Assembly (NCBI GenBank): GCA_050178135.1
Contig: JBFXGJ010000013.1
Location: 1 to 52,383, forward strand
Direction: 5' to 3'
Source of the DNA: UBA288 sp050178135
GTDB taxonomy: Archaea; Halobacteriota; Methanomicrobia; Methanomicrobiales; Methanospirillaceae
Length of the DNA: 52,383 nucleotides
Numbering within the stretch: the stretch's first letter is position 1; every line of letters begins with the position of its first letter. The notes beneath the pieces were generated by a model. It did no database searches. It saw only the letters and a list, made by a program, of their open reading frames with translations, and had not been told where the DNA came from. The position numbers and the translations under genes are program-made. Shown here in pieces: positions 15,472-23,712 of this stretch.

Positions 15472-16269
15472 TCAGACCGCCTCCAGCTTGTACTTCTCCT
15501 TGAGCTCATTCCAGTAGGGGTCGTTCATCAGCATGTCGAGACCCTTGTTCATCGTCTCGAGGAGCTTGGTGTCTTCCTTCCGGATCGCGATCCCGTACTG
15601 TTCGTTGGTGTCGATCTCGCTGATGATCTTCACGTCCTTGTCCCGGATGATATCGACTGTGGGGGGCTTGTCGTAGACAGTTGCGTCGACCTGCTTGTTG
15701 GTCAGGGCTGTGATGGCAAGCGGGAAGTTGTCGAACGACTTCAAGTTCGTCGCCGGCATCTTGCCCTTCTCGATCAGCTCCTTCTGTACCCACATCTCGC
15801 CAGTGGTTCCTCGCTGGGAACCGATCACGACCTTGCCGGCCATGATATCGTCCATCGTGACCGTCGAGTCAGAACGGACTGCAACCGACTGGTTGATCTT
15901 CAGGTACGGCTTACTGAACGCCACCTGGGCGGCTCGCTCAGGCGTGATCGTCATACCGCTGTAGACCATGTCGATCTTCTTCGCAAGAAGCGCCGGGATG
16001 ATGCCGTCCCAGGCAACGGCCTGGAACTCGACCTCGAAACCGCTCTTGTTCGCGATCCACCGTGCGGAGTCGACGTCGAAGCCGGCGAAGCTACCATCCT
16101 TCTCAGCGTACGAGTATGGCGGGTACGCCCCGTCGAGGCCGATTATGTATTTCGACTTCAATCCGGTCTCATTTGTTCCGTTCGTGGCTGGAGTCGACCC
16201 TGTGCAACCCGCGAGGAGGACGCACCCCGCCAGGAGCAGGACCAGCAATCCAAGAAGATTACGCTGCAT
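15472..16269 (-). CDS. Amino acid ABC transporter substrate-binding lipoprotein
   Basis: The 265-residue protein begins with a hydrophobic signal ending LLAGCTGS, a lipobox-like site with cysteine, followed by a Thr/Asn linker. The mature part is the SBP_bac_3 fold, with GLDGAYPPYSY, the FDVDSARWI strand and GIIPALLAKKIDMVYSGMTITPERA, typical of polar amino acid receptors. ATG 16269 is chosen because the signal peptide starts there; a start at 16296 would add nine residues before it. It is first in the four-gene importer operon. The bound amino acid cannot be told. Confidence 0.9.
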   Translation of the reverse strand: MQRNLLGLLVLLLAGCVLLAGCTGSTPATNGTNETGLKSKYIIGLDGAYPPYSYAEKDGSFAGFDVDSARWIANKSGFEVEFQAVAWDGIIPALLAKKIDMVYSGMTITPERAAQVAFSKPYLKINQSVAVRSDSTVTMDDIMAGKVVIGSQRGTTGEMWVQKELIEKGKMPATNLKSFDNFPLAITALTNKQVDATVYDKPPTVDIIRDKDVKIISEIDTNEQYGIAIRKEDTKLLETMNKGLDMLMNDPYWNELKEKYKLEAV

Positions 16270-16339
16270 GATTGCCAATTTTGGCGCTACCGACAAAAAA
16301 GGCTTATGAATCGATGGCGATCTTCCCCCTCACTATGTA

Positions 16340-16385
16340 ATTCCGAATCTGTAATAATACGATAATTATATATATGATCGGTACC
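16340..16385 (-). promoter_or_regulatory. AT-rich probable promoter of the ABC importer operon
   Basis: AATAATACGATAATTATATA and the following bases form the only strongly AT-rich block in the 593-bp gene-free stretch 16270-16862. It lies 70-115 nt upstream of the binding-protein start, which would imply a leader of about 50-80 nt. Confidence 0.4.
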
Positions 16386-16532
16386 TAGCAGTGGTTGCCC
16401 CTCAGGATGGATCGAGGTGCCGGAGACGACCAGGACGGACGATTACAGGAATCGAACCGATGATCGAACTCCGGCGTTCATCGACGTGGGACCCCTTTCG
16501 GCAGGTCAAGGATCCTGCGGCAGGGATCCGAT

Positions 16533-16611
16533 ATGACCTGGTCATTCGGAAGACGCGTCGGTGAACAGGAGACGCCAGGCAGCACAGCAGGTCATTGGGC
16601 GTGATGACCTG
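16533..16611. repeat. Cluster of ATGACCTG palindromes
   Basis: ATGACC-T-GGTCAT (16533-16545) is a perfect dyad. CAGGTCAT and ATGACCTG, separated by 8 nt, form a second dyad at 16588-16611. A partial copy CAGGTCA lies near 16502. The same 8-mer in both orientations within 80 bp suggests operators for a dimeric regulator. No gene was recognised in 16270-16862; the frames present there have shadow-like composition. Confidence 0.5.
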
Positions 16612-16862
16612 TTGTATTGAACGGGCACAGAAGAGAGAATCCGTCCGGGGGCACCCTTCTCGTAGTGCAATGGCCCCAGGAATCTGCGTCCTGTGAGGTG
16701 GACTGGACGCGGATACCCACCGGTTCCGAACATCCACAGGCTGGGTTTTCCTTTTCGTATCGGTTTAATTTGGAAACTGGCTGCTCCGGGCAGGAGGCAG
16801 GAGGGTGCGCCATACCGGACCTGTGCTGCAGCACGGAACCGAGCCCTCTCTATGAAAGCGGA

Positions 16863-17531
16863 TCATTGGACCTGTTCACGAAGAGCGGACCTCAGCTCCT
16901 GGAGGTACTCTGCACGGGAGAGACTTCCCTCGGGAAACGGACAATCGGGGTCGTACACACGGCGGATGACCGGGTCTGTCGGGAGAACGAGGTCCATCTC
17001 GACTCCCGACCGTTCGACGGCACGGACCAGGGCCTGTCGAAAGAGGCCGATACAGTAGGCGACGCGCTGGTCGTATAGGTTCCGTGTCTTTTCCAGGAAC
17101 CGGGAGAGCCGGTAGGTCTCTATCTCCAGGAAATCCCGCTGGACCCTGGGCTCGTGGACATTCCCAAGCATGTAATGGTAGTGGGCAAACGGGTACATGA
17201 GTTCGAGTTCGCTCGGCACGACCCCGCAGGTCCCGAAGACGATCACCTGGTACTGGTCGGGATCGAGCACCTCGTCAAAGACCCGGTGAAAGAGACGGTG
17301 GCTCGGGCTCGTACTGTATGGCTTTCTCACGGCGCAAGGGATGAAGACCGCGAGCCTCCGGGGCGAAGGTTGATACTCATCGATCACCCACCGGAATGCC
17401 TCCTCAAATGCCGGGTGGTAGAACGGCGGTCCCTGGAGTCCGGGCGTGGCGAGCATCGGATCGCGTCGGAGGTGCCGATACTTCAGGTTTCCGATACCCG
17501 ACAAATAGATTGAATAAAACTCATTGCGCAT
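16863..17531 (-). CDS. DUF5591 protein, ArcS C-terminal-like
   Basis: The central motif VFIPCAVRKPYSTSPSHRLF followed by GVVPSELELMYPFAHYHY matches the DUF5591 domain of archaeosine synthase ArcS, which modifies preQ0 at position 15 of archaeal tRNA. Here the domain stands alone (about 222 residues), without the transglycosylase-like and PUA parts of full ArcS. ATG 17531 is used; ATG 17456 is an alternative that would leave more room for promoters. It faces a radical SAM gene whose start is only 13 nt away. The exact reaction is unknown; split or minimal ArcS-type proteins do exist in archaea. Confidence 0.7.
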   Translation of the reverse strand: MRNEFYSIYLSGIGNLKYRHLRRDPMLATPGLQGPPFYHPAFEEAFRWVIDEYQPSPRRLAVFIPCAVRKPYSTSPSHRLFHRVFDEVLDPDQYQVIVFGTCGVVPSELELMYPFAHYHYMLGNVHEPRVQRDFLEIETYRLSRFLEKTRNLYDQRVAYCIGLFRQALVRAVERSGVEMDLVLPTDPVIRRVYDPDCPFPEGSLSRAEYLQELRSALREQVQ

Positions 17532-17544
17532 TGAATGGTGGACG

Positions 17545-18282
17545 GTGATACGACTGCCGGTCAACTTTGGAGGGTTCGTTTCGATCAGCACTGTTGACTG
17601 GCCTGGTCGGGCCGTCTGCACGGTCTTTCTCAGGGGATGCCCGGTCCGGTGCTTCTACTGCCAGAACACGCCGTTGCTCTCGGGCAATGATATGCGCGAC
17701 GAGGACGAGATTGTCGCGATGATCTCCGAGAGCGCCCTCGTCGTCTCCGGGGTTGTCTTCTCCGGGGGCGAGCCAACGATGCAGGGAGAAGCACTGGTTA
17801 ACCTTGCACGAGAGAGCCGTCGCCTGGGACTGGCGATCGGGGTGCACACGAATGGCGTCTATCCCCACGTGCTTGAACGGCTGATCGACGAGGGGCTCAT
17901 CGACCATGTCGCCCTCGATATCAAGGCCCGCTGGGAGCGCTATGCCCGACTCTTCGGTGTCGATCTCGTCGACCGTGTGAAGGAGTCGCTCGCCCTCTGT
18001 CGGACTGCATACCTGGAGAGGCGACTGCCCGAGCTCGAGGTGGTTGTGACCCTCTTTCGGGGGTACGAGGACGAGGTTTCATCGATTGCTCGAGAGGCTG
18101 CCGGGGTGCCGCTGGTGCTCCAGCAGGGGGTTTTCGGAGACGTGGTGCCCCTCACCTTCGAGGAACTTGCGGCTGTTGCCGCAAAGACAGGTAGAACGTG
18201 CCGGATCAGGACACGAGAGAGCGGTGAACAGGAATATGAGGCTGATTGGAGTTGTGGGACTGCCGGGAAGCGGCAAGGGTGA
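17545..18282 (+). CDS. Radical SAM protein, anaerobic NrdG-activase-like
   Basis: The 245-residue protein has the radical SAM cluster motif in LRGCPVRCFYCQN (CxxxCxxC) about 35 residues in, then FSGGEPTMQ, the SAM-binding GGE motif. The N-terminal STVDWPGRAVCTVF is typical of the anaerobic ribonucleotide reductase activating protein group in archaea. GTG 17545 is chosen over TTG 17524 because family members start shortly before VNFGGFVSIS. Its 3' end overlaps the next gene by 47 nt. No nrdD lies in the window, so the substrate may be another protein or a tRNA. Confidence 0.8.
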   Translation: MIRLPVNFGGFVSISTVDWPGRAVCTVFLRGCPVRCFYCQNTPLLSGNDMRDEDEIVAMISESALVVSGVVFSGGEPTMQGEALVNLARESRRLGLAIGVHTNGVYPHVLERLIDEGLIDHVALDIKARWERYARLFGVDLVDRVKESLALCRTAYLERRLPELEVVVTLFRGYEDEVSSIAREAAGVPLVLQQGVFGDVVPLTFEELAAVAAKTGRTCRIRTRESGEQEYEADWSCGTAGKRQG

Positions 18283-18784
18283 ATTCTCGAGGTGCGCTGC
18301 CAAGCTCGGCATCCCGGTGCTCGTGATGGGGGACGTCATCCGGCGCGTCGCCCAGGAGCGAGGGCTTCCGCTAGAGGACGATGTGCTGGGCAGAATATCG
18401 GGTCAGCTGCGCGAGCAGTACGGACGAGGGGCGATTGCACGGTTGATGCTCGACGACGTCCGCGCTCAGAGGGCTCCAGTCGTCCTGATCGACGGCATCC
18501 GGTCGGATGCGGAAGTGGACGAGTTCCGTTCTGCCGTCCCAGGGTTTACCCTGGTCGGCGTCGAGTCATCGTTCACGACCCGGCTCGGACGACTGGCAGG
18601 GCGGGGAAGGTCCGATGACCTCTCCGATGCGAGCGGACTGCATCGTCGAGACGAGCGCGAACTCGGGTGGGGACTCGGCACCGCCCTCTCCAGAGCCGAA
18701 CGGACCCTGAAGAACGAGGGCAACCTCGACGAGTTCCGCCGGGATGTACAGTCCCTTCTTCTCGACCTCCGGGAGAACGCATGA
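18236..18784 (+). CDS. UPF0200 family nucleotide kinase-like protein
   Basis: The 182-residue P-loop protein opens MRLIGVVGLPGSGKGEF and continues with a DVIRR motif and VLIDGIRSDAEVDEF, typical of archaeal UPF0200 proteins related to dephospho-CoA kinase and adenylate kinase. The natural substrate of this family is not settled as far as I know. ATG 18236 is fixed by the P-loop beginning within 8 residues. It overlaps the upstream radical SAM gene by 47 nt and the downstream gene by 4 nt (ATGA), which indicates translational coupling. Confidence 0.85.
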   Translation: MRLIGVVGLPGSGKGEFSRCAAKLGIPVLVMGDVIRRVAQERGLPLEDDVLGRISGQLREQYGRGAIARLMLDDVRAQRAPVVLIDGIRSDAEVDEFRSAVPGFTLVGVESSFTTRLGRLAGRGRSDDLSDASGLHRRDERELGWGLGTALSRAERTLKNEGNLDEFRRDVQSLLLDLRENA

Positions 18785-19551
18785 GAGGGCCGGTCTACTT
18801 CTCGTCCTCGACAAAGATCACGGCACCACCCGATTGGGTATACGACCTGCATGCTGCCGGGTTTGACGGGTGGGAGATCGTGGCGGAGGGTGATTACCGC
18901 CTTGACACCCCCGAGGGGCTCACCAGGATCCGGCATCTGGTCGAGACCACCGGGCTCAAGATCACGGTCCATGCCCCCTATGGAGACCTGAACTGCGCAT
19001 CGCTTAACTATCCGATCCTGCGTGAGTCGATCCGACAGATCTCCGTCTGCATCGCCACCGCGTCCGAGTGGACCGACCGCGTCACCTTCCACCCGGGGTA
19101 CCTCTCCCCGCTTGCCAAACTCGATCCCGAACGGGCGTGGGCGACCCAGAAACAGGCGCTCCGCGAAATCGGTCGTCTTGCCGCTGACCACGGCGTCCTC
19201 GCCTGCCTGGAGAACATGATCTCGGTCAGGGAGTTTCTCTGCCGCGACCCGGGTGAGCTCTTGGGGATGACTGAGGGGGTCGAGGGGATCGGGGTCTGCT
19301 TCGATCTGGGGCACGCTCACACAGTTGGTGTCGTTCAGGATTTCGTGGACCAGATCGACCGTGCCGATCACCTTCACCTGCACGACAACCACGGCGAGTC
19401 GGACGAACACCTCGCGGTTGGTGAGGGGACGATCGCCTACGACCGGATGGGCCCGAAGATCGCCGCGGGTTACCAAGGGATCGCCGTTGTCGAGGGGCGC
19501 TCGGTCGAGGAGGGGCGACGCTCCCTCGACGTCATCCGGGGGTGGGGTTGA
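18781..19551 (+). CDS. TIM-barrel sugar phosphate isomerase/epimerase-like protein
   Basis: The 256-residue protein belongs to the xylose isomerase-like TIM barrel (AP endonuclease 2) superfamily. Metal-ligand style motifs are seen in order: VHAPYGDLN, VTFHPGYLSP, ACLENM, FDLGHAH, HLHDNHGESDEH and VVEGRS. The metal-binding His, Glu and Asp residues look complete. The substrate is unknown; methanogens carry several such proteins near RNase Z. It starts in the ATGA overlap with the UPF0200 gene and ends in a TGATG overlap with the RNase Z gene. Confidence 0.8.
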   Translation: MRGPVYFSSSTKITAPPDWVYDLHAAGFDGWEIVAEGDYRLDTPEGLTRIRHLVETTGLKITVHAPYGDLNCASLNYPILRESIRQISVCIATASEWTDRVTFHPGYLSPLAKLDPERAWATQKQALREIGRLAADHGVLACLENMISVREFLCRDPGELLGMTEGVEGIGVCFDLGHAHTVGVVQDFVDQIDRADHLHLHDNHGESDEHLAVGEGTIAYDRMGPKIAAGYQGIAVVEGRSVEEGRRSLDVIRGWG

Positions 19552-20492
19552 TGGCAGGCGAGACCCTCCAGGTCTACTTCCTGGGGACCGCAGGGGCGCT
19601 TCCCACCGTGCACCGGAACCCCGCCTGCTTCGTCATTCGGCACGGCTCGGACACGCTCATCTTCGACTGCGGCGAGGGTGCCCAGCAGCAGATGATGCGG
19701 GCGCAGACCGGGTTCGGTGTGGATGCGATCTTCATCACGCACTGGCATGCGGACCATTTCCTCGGTCTGCTCGGCCTCGTCCAGACGATGGCTTTCAACG
19801 GGCGTGAAGAGCCGCTCCGGCTCTACGGGCCTGACGGAGTCGATGAGATCATCCATGTGATTGAGCACCTCTCGACGGCGACGATGAAGTTTCCGGTGAT
19901 CGGGAAATCTCTCAGGTCCGGGGACGAGGTCGCGTTCAACGGCTACCGCGTCCGGGCTTTCGCAACACGACACGGTATGCAGTCGATCGGGTTCGTGCTC
20001 GTGGAAGATGGGAGGCCCGGCCGGTTCGACCGCGAGGAGGCGATCGCCCTGGGTGTTCGCCCCGGCCCCCTCTTCGGCCGCCTGCAGCGCGGCGAGACGG
20101 TCACTGTCACCGTCGACGGCAAGGAGCACGAGGTCCGCCCGGAGCAGGTGCTCGGGCCGGGCCGGCCCGGGCGCTCGGTCGCCTATACGGGCGATACGCG
20201 CTTCATCGATCTCCGCCGTGCCGGGGTGCCGGAGGGTGTCGATCTCCTGATCCACGATGCGACCTATGACGATGCAGACCGGGAGCGGGCGGCGGAAGTC
20301 TTTCATGCGACCGCGGGGGAGGCGGGCGAAGCGGCGACCCGTGTCGGCGCTCGCCGCCTTGCCCTCGTTCACCTCTCGTCGCGATACACGTCGACTGTCG
20401 CCCATCTCAGGAACGCGACGGCCGTCTTTTCCGGCGAGGTCCTCGTTCCGGACGACCTCGTGATGATTGAGATCCCGTTCCAGGACCAGTAA
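19551..20492 (+). CDS. rnz: Ribonuclease Z
   Basis: This metallo-beta-lactamase tRNA 3' processing endonuclease has 313 residues. The short-form RNase Z hallmarks are present: FLGTAGALPT at the start, the zinc motif THWHADHFLG, GRSVAYTGDTRF with the metal aspartate, and LALVHLSSRY near the end. The enzyme cuts pre-tRNA after the discriminator base so CCA can be added, which fits the CCA-less tRNA genes in this window. The start shares one nucleotide with the preceding stop. Its last 86 bp overlap the convergent YgiQ-type gene. Confidence 0.92.
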   Translation: MAGETLQVYFLGTAGALPTVHRNPACFVIRHGSDTLIFDCGEGAQQQMMRAQTGFGVDAIFITHWHADHFLGLLGLVQTMAFNGREEPLRLYGPDGVDEIIHVIEHLSTATMKFPVIGKSLRSGDEVAFNGYRVRAFATRHGMQSIGFVLVEDGRPGRFDREEAIALGVRPGPLFGRLQRGETVTVTVDGKEHEVRPEQVLGPGRPGRSVAYTGDTRFIDLRRAGVPEGVDLLIHDATYDDADRERAAEVFHATAGEAGEAATRVGARRLALVHLSSRYTSTVAHLRNATAVFSGEVLVPDDLVMIEIPFQDQ

Positions 20493-22284
20493 CAGTCCCC
20501 GGGACCAGGCACGTCCAGGCCGACCCGATCAGGTCGGTCCTCCCGGCCTTCCTGAGCCCTTCCTCGACGAGAGTCCGCTGCCGCTCGTCCCGGAAGTGGA
20601 GGAGAGCACGCTGGACCTGTTTCTCCCGTCCTTTCGGGACATGGACCGGTTCGCCCGTGTACGGGTCCACCCCACTCGCGTAGATGGCGGTGGAGAGCGT
20701 CATCGGTGTCGGGGTAAAGTCCTGGACCTGCTCGGTATAGAGCCCGTGGTCCCGCAGGTACTCGGCAAGCGTTATCATATCCTGGACCGTGCACCCGGGG
20801 TGGCCTGACATCAGGTAGGGGACGAGGTACTGGCGTGGGCTCATTCCGGCCTGGATTTCCTCGAACCGTTCCCGAAAAGCATCGAAGACGGCTCGAGGCG
20901 GCTTGTGCATTCGGGCCGTGACGGCGTCGACGATGTGTTCGGGCGCGACCTTGAGGTGACCGGAGACGTGGTGCCGGCAGACCGTCTCCAAATACCGGGG
21001 TTCGGCGGCAAGTGCCAGGTCGTGCCGGATACCCGAGCCGATGAAGACCCGTTTCACACCGGGAATTGCACGGAGGCGCGCGAGGAGGTCGAGCTGGGGC
21101 GCATGACTCGTCTGGAGCGACGGGCATTCCTGTCCACAGCGGCGATCAGGGCAGACGCCAGCGGTCGACCAGCGGGGACAGGAGAGGCCGAACATGTTGG
21201 CGCTCGGCCCGCCGACGTCCTGTATCACCCCGCGAAACCCACGCATACGGGTGAGGCGTTCGGCCTCCCGGACGATCGATTTGACGGTCCTCGACTGGAC
21301 GATGCGGCCCTGGTGGCACGAGATGGCGCAGAAAGAGCAATCGCCGAAGCAGCCGCGATGGGTCGTGATCGAGAATCGCACGGGTTCGAGGGCAGGGATG
21401 GGCTCGGCGTACGAGGGGTGCTGCCGACGGGTGTATGGTAACTCGTAGATACGATCGAGTTCGGCGGGGGTGAACGTGGGGGGCGGTGGGTTCTGGACGA
21501 CCACGGTCTTGGGATGGGGCTGTGCAACCGGTCGTGCCGTGCAGGGATCCATCTCGGCAGCAATCGCCCTGTGTGCCGTGGCGAACCGGGTCGGATCTGA
21601 CCGCACTTCGCCAAGCGACGGGAGTTCGATCACGTCCTCGTGCTCAGCTCCTCTCCACCCTTTCGGGGCGCACCGCCACATCGTTCCCCTGATATCGTTA
21701 AGGTCCCGTGCACCCTCTCCTGAGTCGAGGCGGTGTGCGATCTCGACAACCTGCCGTTCTCCCGGGCCGTAGACGACGAGGTCCGCCGGCGCGTCGGCAA
21801 GAACGGACCCTCGGATCGTGTCGGACCAGTAGTCGTAATGGGCAAACCGGCGGAGCGACGCCTCGATCCCTCCGAGCACGATCGGTGTCCCGGGGAAGAT
21901 TGCATGGGCTCGGTCGGCATAGACCAGGACCGCTCGATCGGGTCGGCACGGGGCGCCGCCGGGCGAATAAGTATCGCGAGAACGTCGTTTCAGGTTCGGG
22001 GTGTAGTGGTTCACCATCGAGTCGACCGCGCCCGATGAAATTGAGACAAAGAGCCTGGGTCGGCCGAACCGGAGGAGGTCATCCGTCCCAACGCCGGGCT
22101 GGGCACAGATCCCAACGGAGTACCCGGCGTTCCAGAGGACACGCCCGATCACTGCTGCTCCGAACGATGGGTGGTCGACGTAGGCATCGCCCGTGACCAG
22201 CAGGACGTCGATCTCGTCGACACCGAGGCGGTCGAGCTCCCGGCGGCTCATGGGAAGGAACTCAGGCTGGTCGCGCTGCTTCAT
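20407..22284 (-). CDS. YgiQ family radical SAM protein (UPF0313)
   Basis: The 625-residue protein has the N-terminal YgiQ signature VTGDAYVDHPSFG and GGIEASLRRFAHYDYWSD, a radical SAM motif in HRGCFGDCSFCAI (CxxxCxxC), and an unusual cysteine cluster CPDRRCGQEC. The family's substrate is unknown. The last 30 or so residues are an Arg/Pro/Gly-rich tail encoded on the strand opposite the rnz 3' end and look like an extension beyond the usual family end CLVPG. It is transcribed divergently from the rubredoxin gene across a shared TATA-like palindrome. Confidence 0.9.
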   Translation of the reverse strand: MKQRDQPEFLPMSRRELDRLGVDEIDVLLVTGDAYVDHPSFGAAVIGRVLWNAGYSVGICAQPGVGTDDLLRFGRPRLFVSISSGAVDSMVNHYTPNLKRRSRDTYSPGGAPCRPDRAVLVYADRAHAIFPGTPIVLGGIEASLRRFAHYDYWSDTIRGSVLADAPADLVVYGPGERQVVEIAHRLDSGEGARDLNDIRGTMWRCAPKGWRGAEHEDVIELPSLGEVRSDPTRFATAHRAIAAEMDPCTARPVAQPHPKTVVVQNPPPPTFTPAELDRIYELPYTRRQHPSYAEPIPALEPVRFSITTHRGCFGDCSFCAISCHQGRIVQSRTVKSIVREAERLTRMRGFRGVIQDVGGPSANMFGLSCPRWSTAGVCPDRRCGQECPSLQTSHAPQLDLLARLRAIPGVKRVFIGSGIRHDLALAAEPRYLETVCRHHVSGHLKVAPEHIVDAVTARMHKPPRAVFDAFRERFEEIQAGMSPRQYLVPYLMSGHPGCTVQDMITLAEYLRDHGLYTEQVQDFTPTPMTLSTAIYASGVDPYTGEPVHVPKGREKQVQRALLHFRDERQRTLVEEGLRKAGRTDLIGSAWTCLVPGTVTGPGTGSQSSRGRPERGPRRKRRPSRS

Positions 22285-22314
22285 CTTATCCGATGATCTG
22301 GTGCAGCATCAGCA

Positions 22315-22325
22315 GGTATAATACC
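22315..22325. promoter_or_regulatory. Shared palindromic TATA element
   Basis: GGTATAATACC is a perfect 11-bp palindrome, 31 nt before the YgiQ-type start on one side and 37 nt before the rubredoxin start on the other. Being symmetric, it can act as box A in both directions. Confidence 0.5.
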
Positions 22326-22361
22326 GGGGGACGGCCACTACACGTTACCAGGAGGACTACA

Positions 22362-22745
22362 ATGGCTGTCCGACGATTCAAGTGCAGGGTCTGCGGGTAC
22401 ATCTACTCCCCACGCCGGGGCGAACCGAGGCAGGGTATTCCGGCAGGAACCGAGTTCGAGGACCTCCCCGACACGTATGTCTGTGCCCTCTGCGGCGTCC
22501 AGGGCAAGGGAAAGATCGGGACGTGGGGTTTCGAAGAGTGGCTCCCAACCAAGTACATCTGCCGGTATTGTGGGTACATCTACGACGAGAAGCGCGGCGA
22601 ACCTCATCGGGGAATCCCCCGCGGGACTAAGTTCGAGGATCTCCCCGACGATTATGTCTGCCCGGTCTGTGCGATGGATGATCGGCTCACCGAGCGTCTG
22701 GGAAAGGTGACAAAGGAGTCGTTTTCACCGCTCGACACAGATTAA
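22362..22745 (+). CDS. Two-domain rubredoxin
   Basis: The 127-residue protein consists of two rubredoxin folds. Each holds one iron with four cysteines: CRVCGYIYSPRRGEP with CALCGV in the first, and CRYCGYIYDEKRGEP with CPVCAM in the second, joined by about 20 residues. Rubredoxins are one-electron carriers; in anaerobic archaea they feed oxygen and peroxide reductases. The classic ribosome site AGGAGG lies 8 nt before the ATG, unlike many leaderless genes here, which suggests strong expression. No flavodiiron protein or rubrerythrin is adjacent. Confidence 0.9.
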   Translation: MAVRRFKCRVCGYIYSPRRGEPRQGIPAGTEFEDLPDTYVCALCGVQGKGKIGTWGFEEWLPTKYICRYCGYIYDEKRGEPHRGIPRGTKFEDLPDDYVCPVCAMDDRLTERLGKVTKESFSPLDTD

Positions 22746-22823
22746 CACACCTCATGCGTTCTTCGACCAGAAAGGCAGGGTTTCCACCCTTCAGGGCTCA
22801 CAACCTGGTCCTACCCTTTCACG

Positions 22824-22831
22824 TTTTTTTT
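22824..22831 (+). terminator. T8 run after the rubredoxin gene
   Basis: Eight consecutive T residues lie about 80 nt after the rubredoxin stop, preceded by pyrimidine-rich sequence. This is a likely archaeal terminator. Confidence 0.5.
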
Positions 22832-22881
22832 CCGATCGCAACGACTATGCCGGGTTCGGTTCAACCCCCTCGTGAAGATGC

Positions 22882-23622
22882 ATGAGTCGTCGTGACACGG
22901 TGATCACCGCGCTCAAATCTGAACGATGGGTGCATTATCTCGCTGCACTTATCCTTCTCGTCGTGGTCGAGGCGATCTCGTTCGCGAACCTCTCGACGAC
23001 ATCGCTCGCGACGGGGGGCCTGGTCCGTCTGGTCCGCCTCGCACCGGAGACATTCGGCGCTGATCACGCCTCAGCTGTGCAGTGGTTCTCTCCTGATCTC
23101 TATGCAGTCCTCAGGACAGTGGCGCTCCTGGGTGCAATCGGCTGCGCCCTCGTTCTGCTGGGCCGAAAAAGATGGGTTCGATTCCTGCTCATCGCGTACA
23201 TCTGCCTCGTCGAGATCGAACTGGTCTCCATTGTCCTGATCATATTTTTGAGCCTCTGGAACCCCGCCGGTCACTCGATTCTCTATCTGAACGATGCGGC
23301 GACCGTTTGGGTGCTGAACATTCTCGTCTCGGGAATCCTGTACTGGGCCCTCGATATGGAGCGACAGGCGGAGCGCAACGAGGACCCTCGGGTCCGCGCG
23401 CACTTCCGTTTTCCCCAGGAAGAGATGCAGGATGAGGCCTGGAGGGGATGGGTACCGGGAGTGGTGGACTACCTCTTTCTCTCCTTCTGCACCGCGACTG
23501 CCCTCTCACCGACCGATACGGACTGCCTCTCCGTTCCGGCAAAGGTGATGGTTGCCCTCCAGTCGATCGTATCCCTTTCGGTGGTGATCATGGTCGTCGC
23601 GCGGGCGGTCAACATCATCTGA
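22882..23622 (+). CDS. Integral membrane protein, DUF1345-like
   Basis: The 246-residue protein has about six hydrophobic segments. The C-terminal pair carries SFCTATALSPTD followed by SIVSLSVVIMVVARAVNII, a pore-loop-like pattern seen in DUF1345 proteins and reminiscent of ion-channel ends. The central part has a charged cytoplasmic loop (MERQAERNEDPRVRAH). The family was assigned by pattern only. It stands alone between a terminator and the convergent giant surface-protein gene. Confidence 0.6.
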   Translation: MSRRDTVITALKSERWVHYLAALILLVVVEAISFANLSTTSLATGGLVRLVRLAPETFGADHASAVQWFSPDLYAVLRTVALLGAIGCALVLLGRKRWVRFLLIAYICLVEIELVSIVLIIFLSLWNPAGHSILYLNDAATVWVLNILVSGILYWALDMERQAERNEDPRVRAHFRFPQEEMQDEAWRGWVPGVVDYLFLSFCTATALSPTDTDCLSVPAKVMVALQSIVSLSVVIMVVARAVNII

Positions 23623-23712
23623 AGCATGGACGGTACGTCCAGGCGGGAGCAGGAGGTCGGGGACGAGTGAAACCGGGCGCCGGCATCTCCCACGGTGTTC
23701 GACCGCTGCCCC

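Noticed and set aside
16617..17078. Plus-strand frame in and after the gene-free stretch near 16.6 kb
   Set aside because: Its second half is antisense to the DUF5591 gene and its first half covers the palindrome cluster; no motif was seen.
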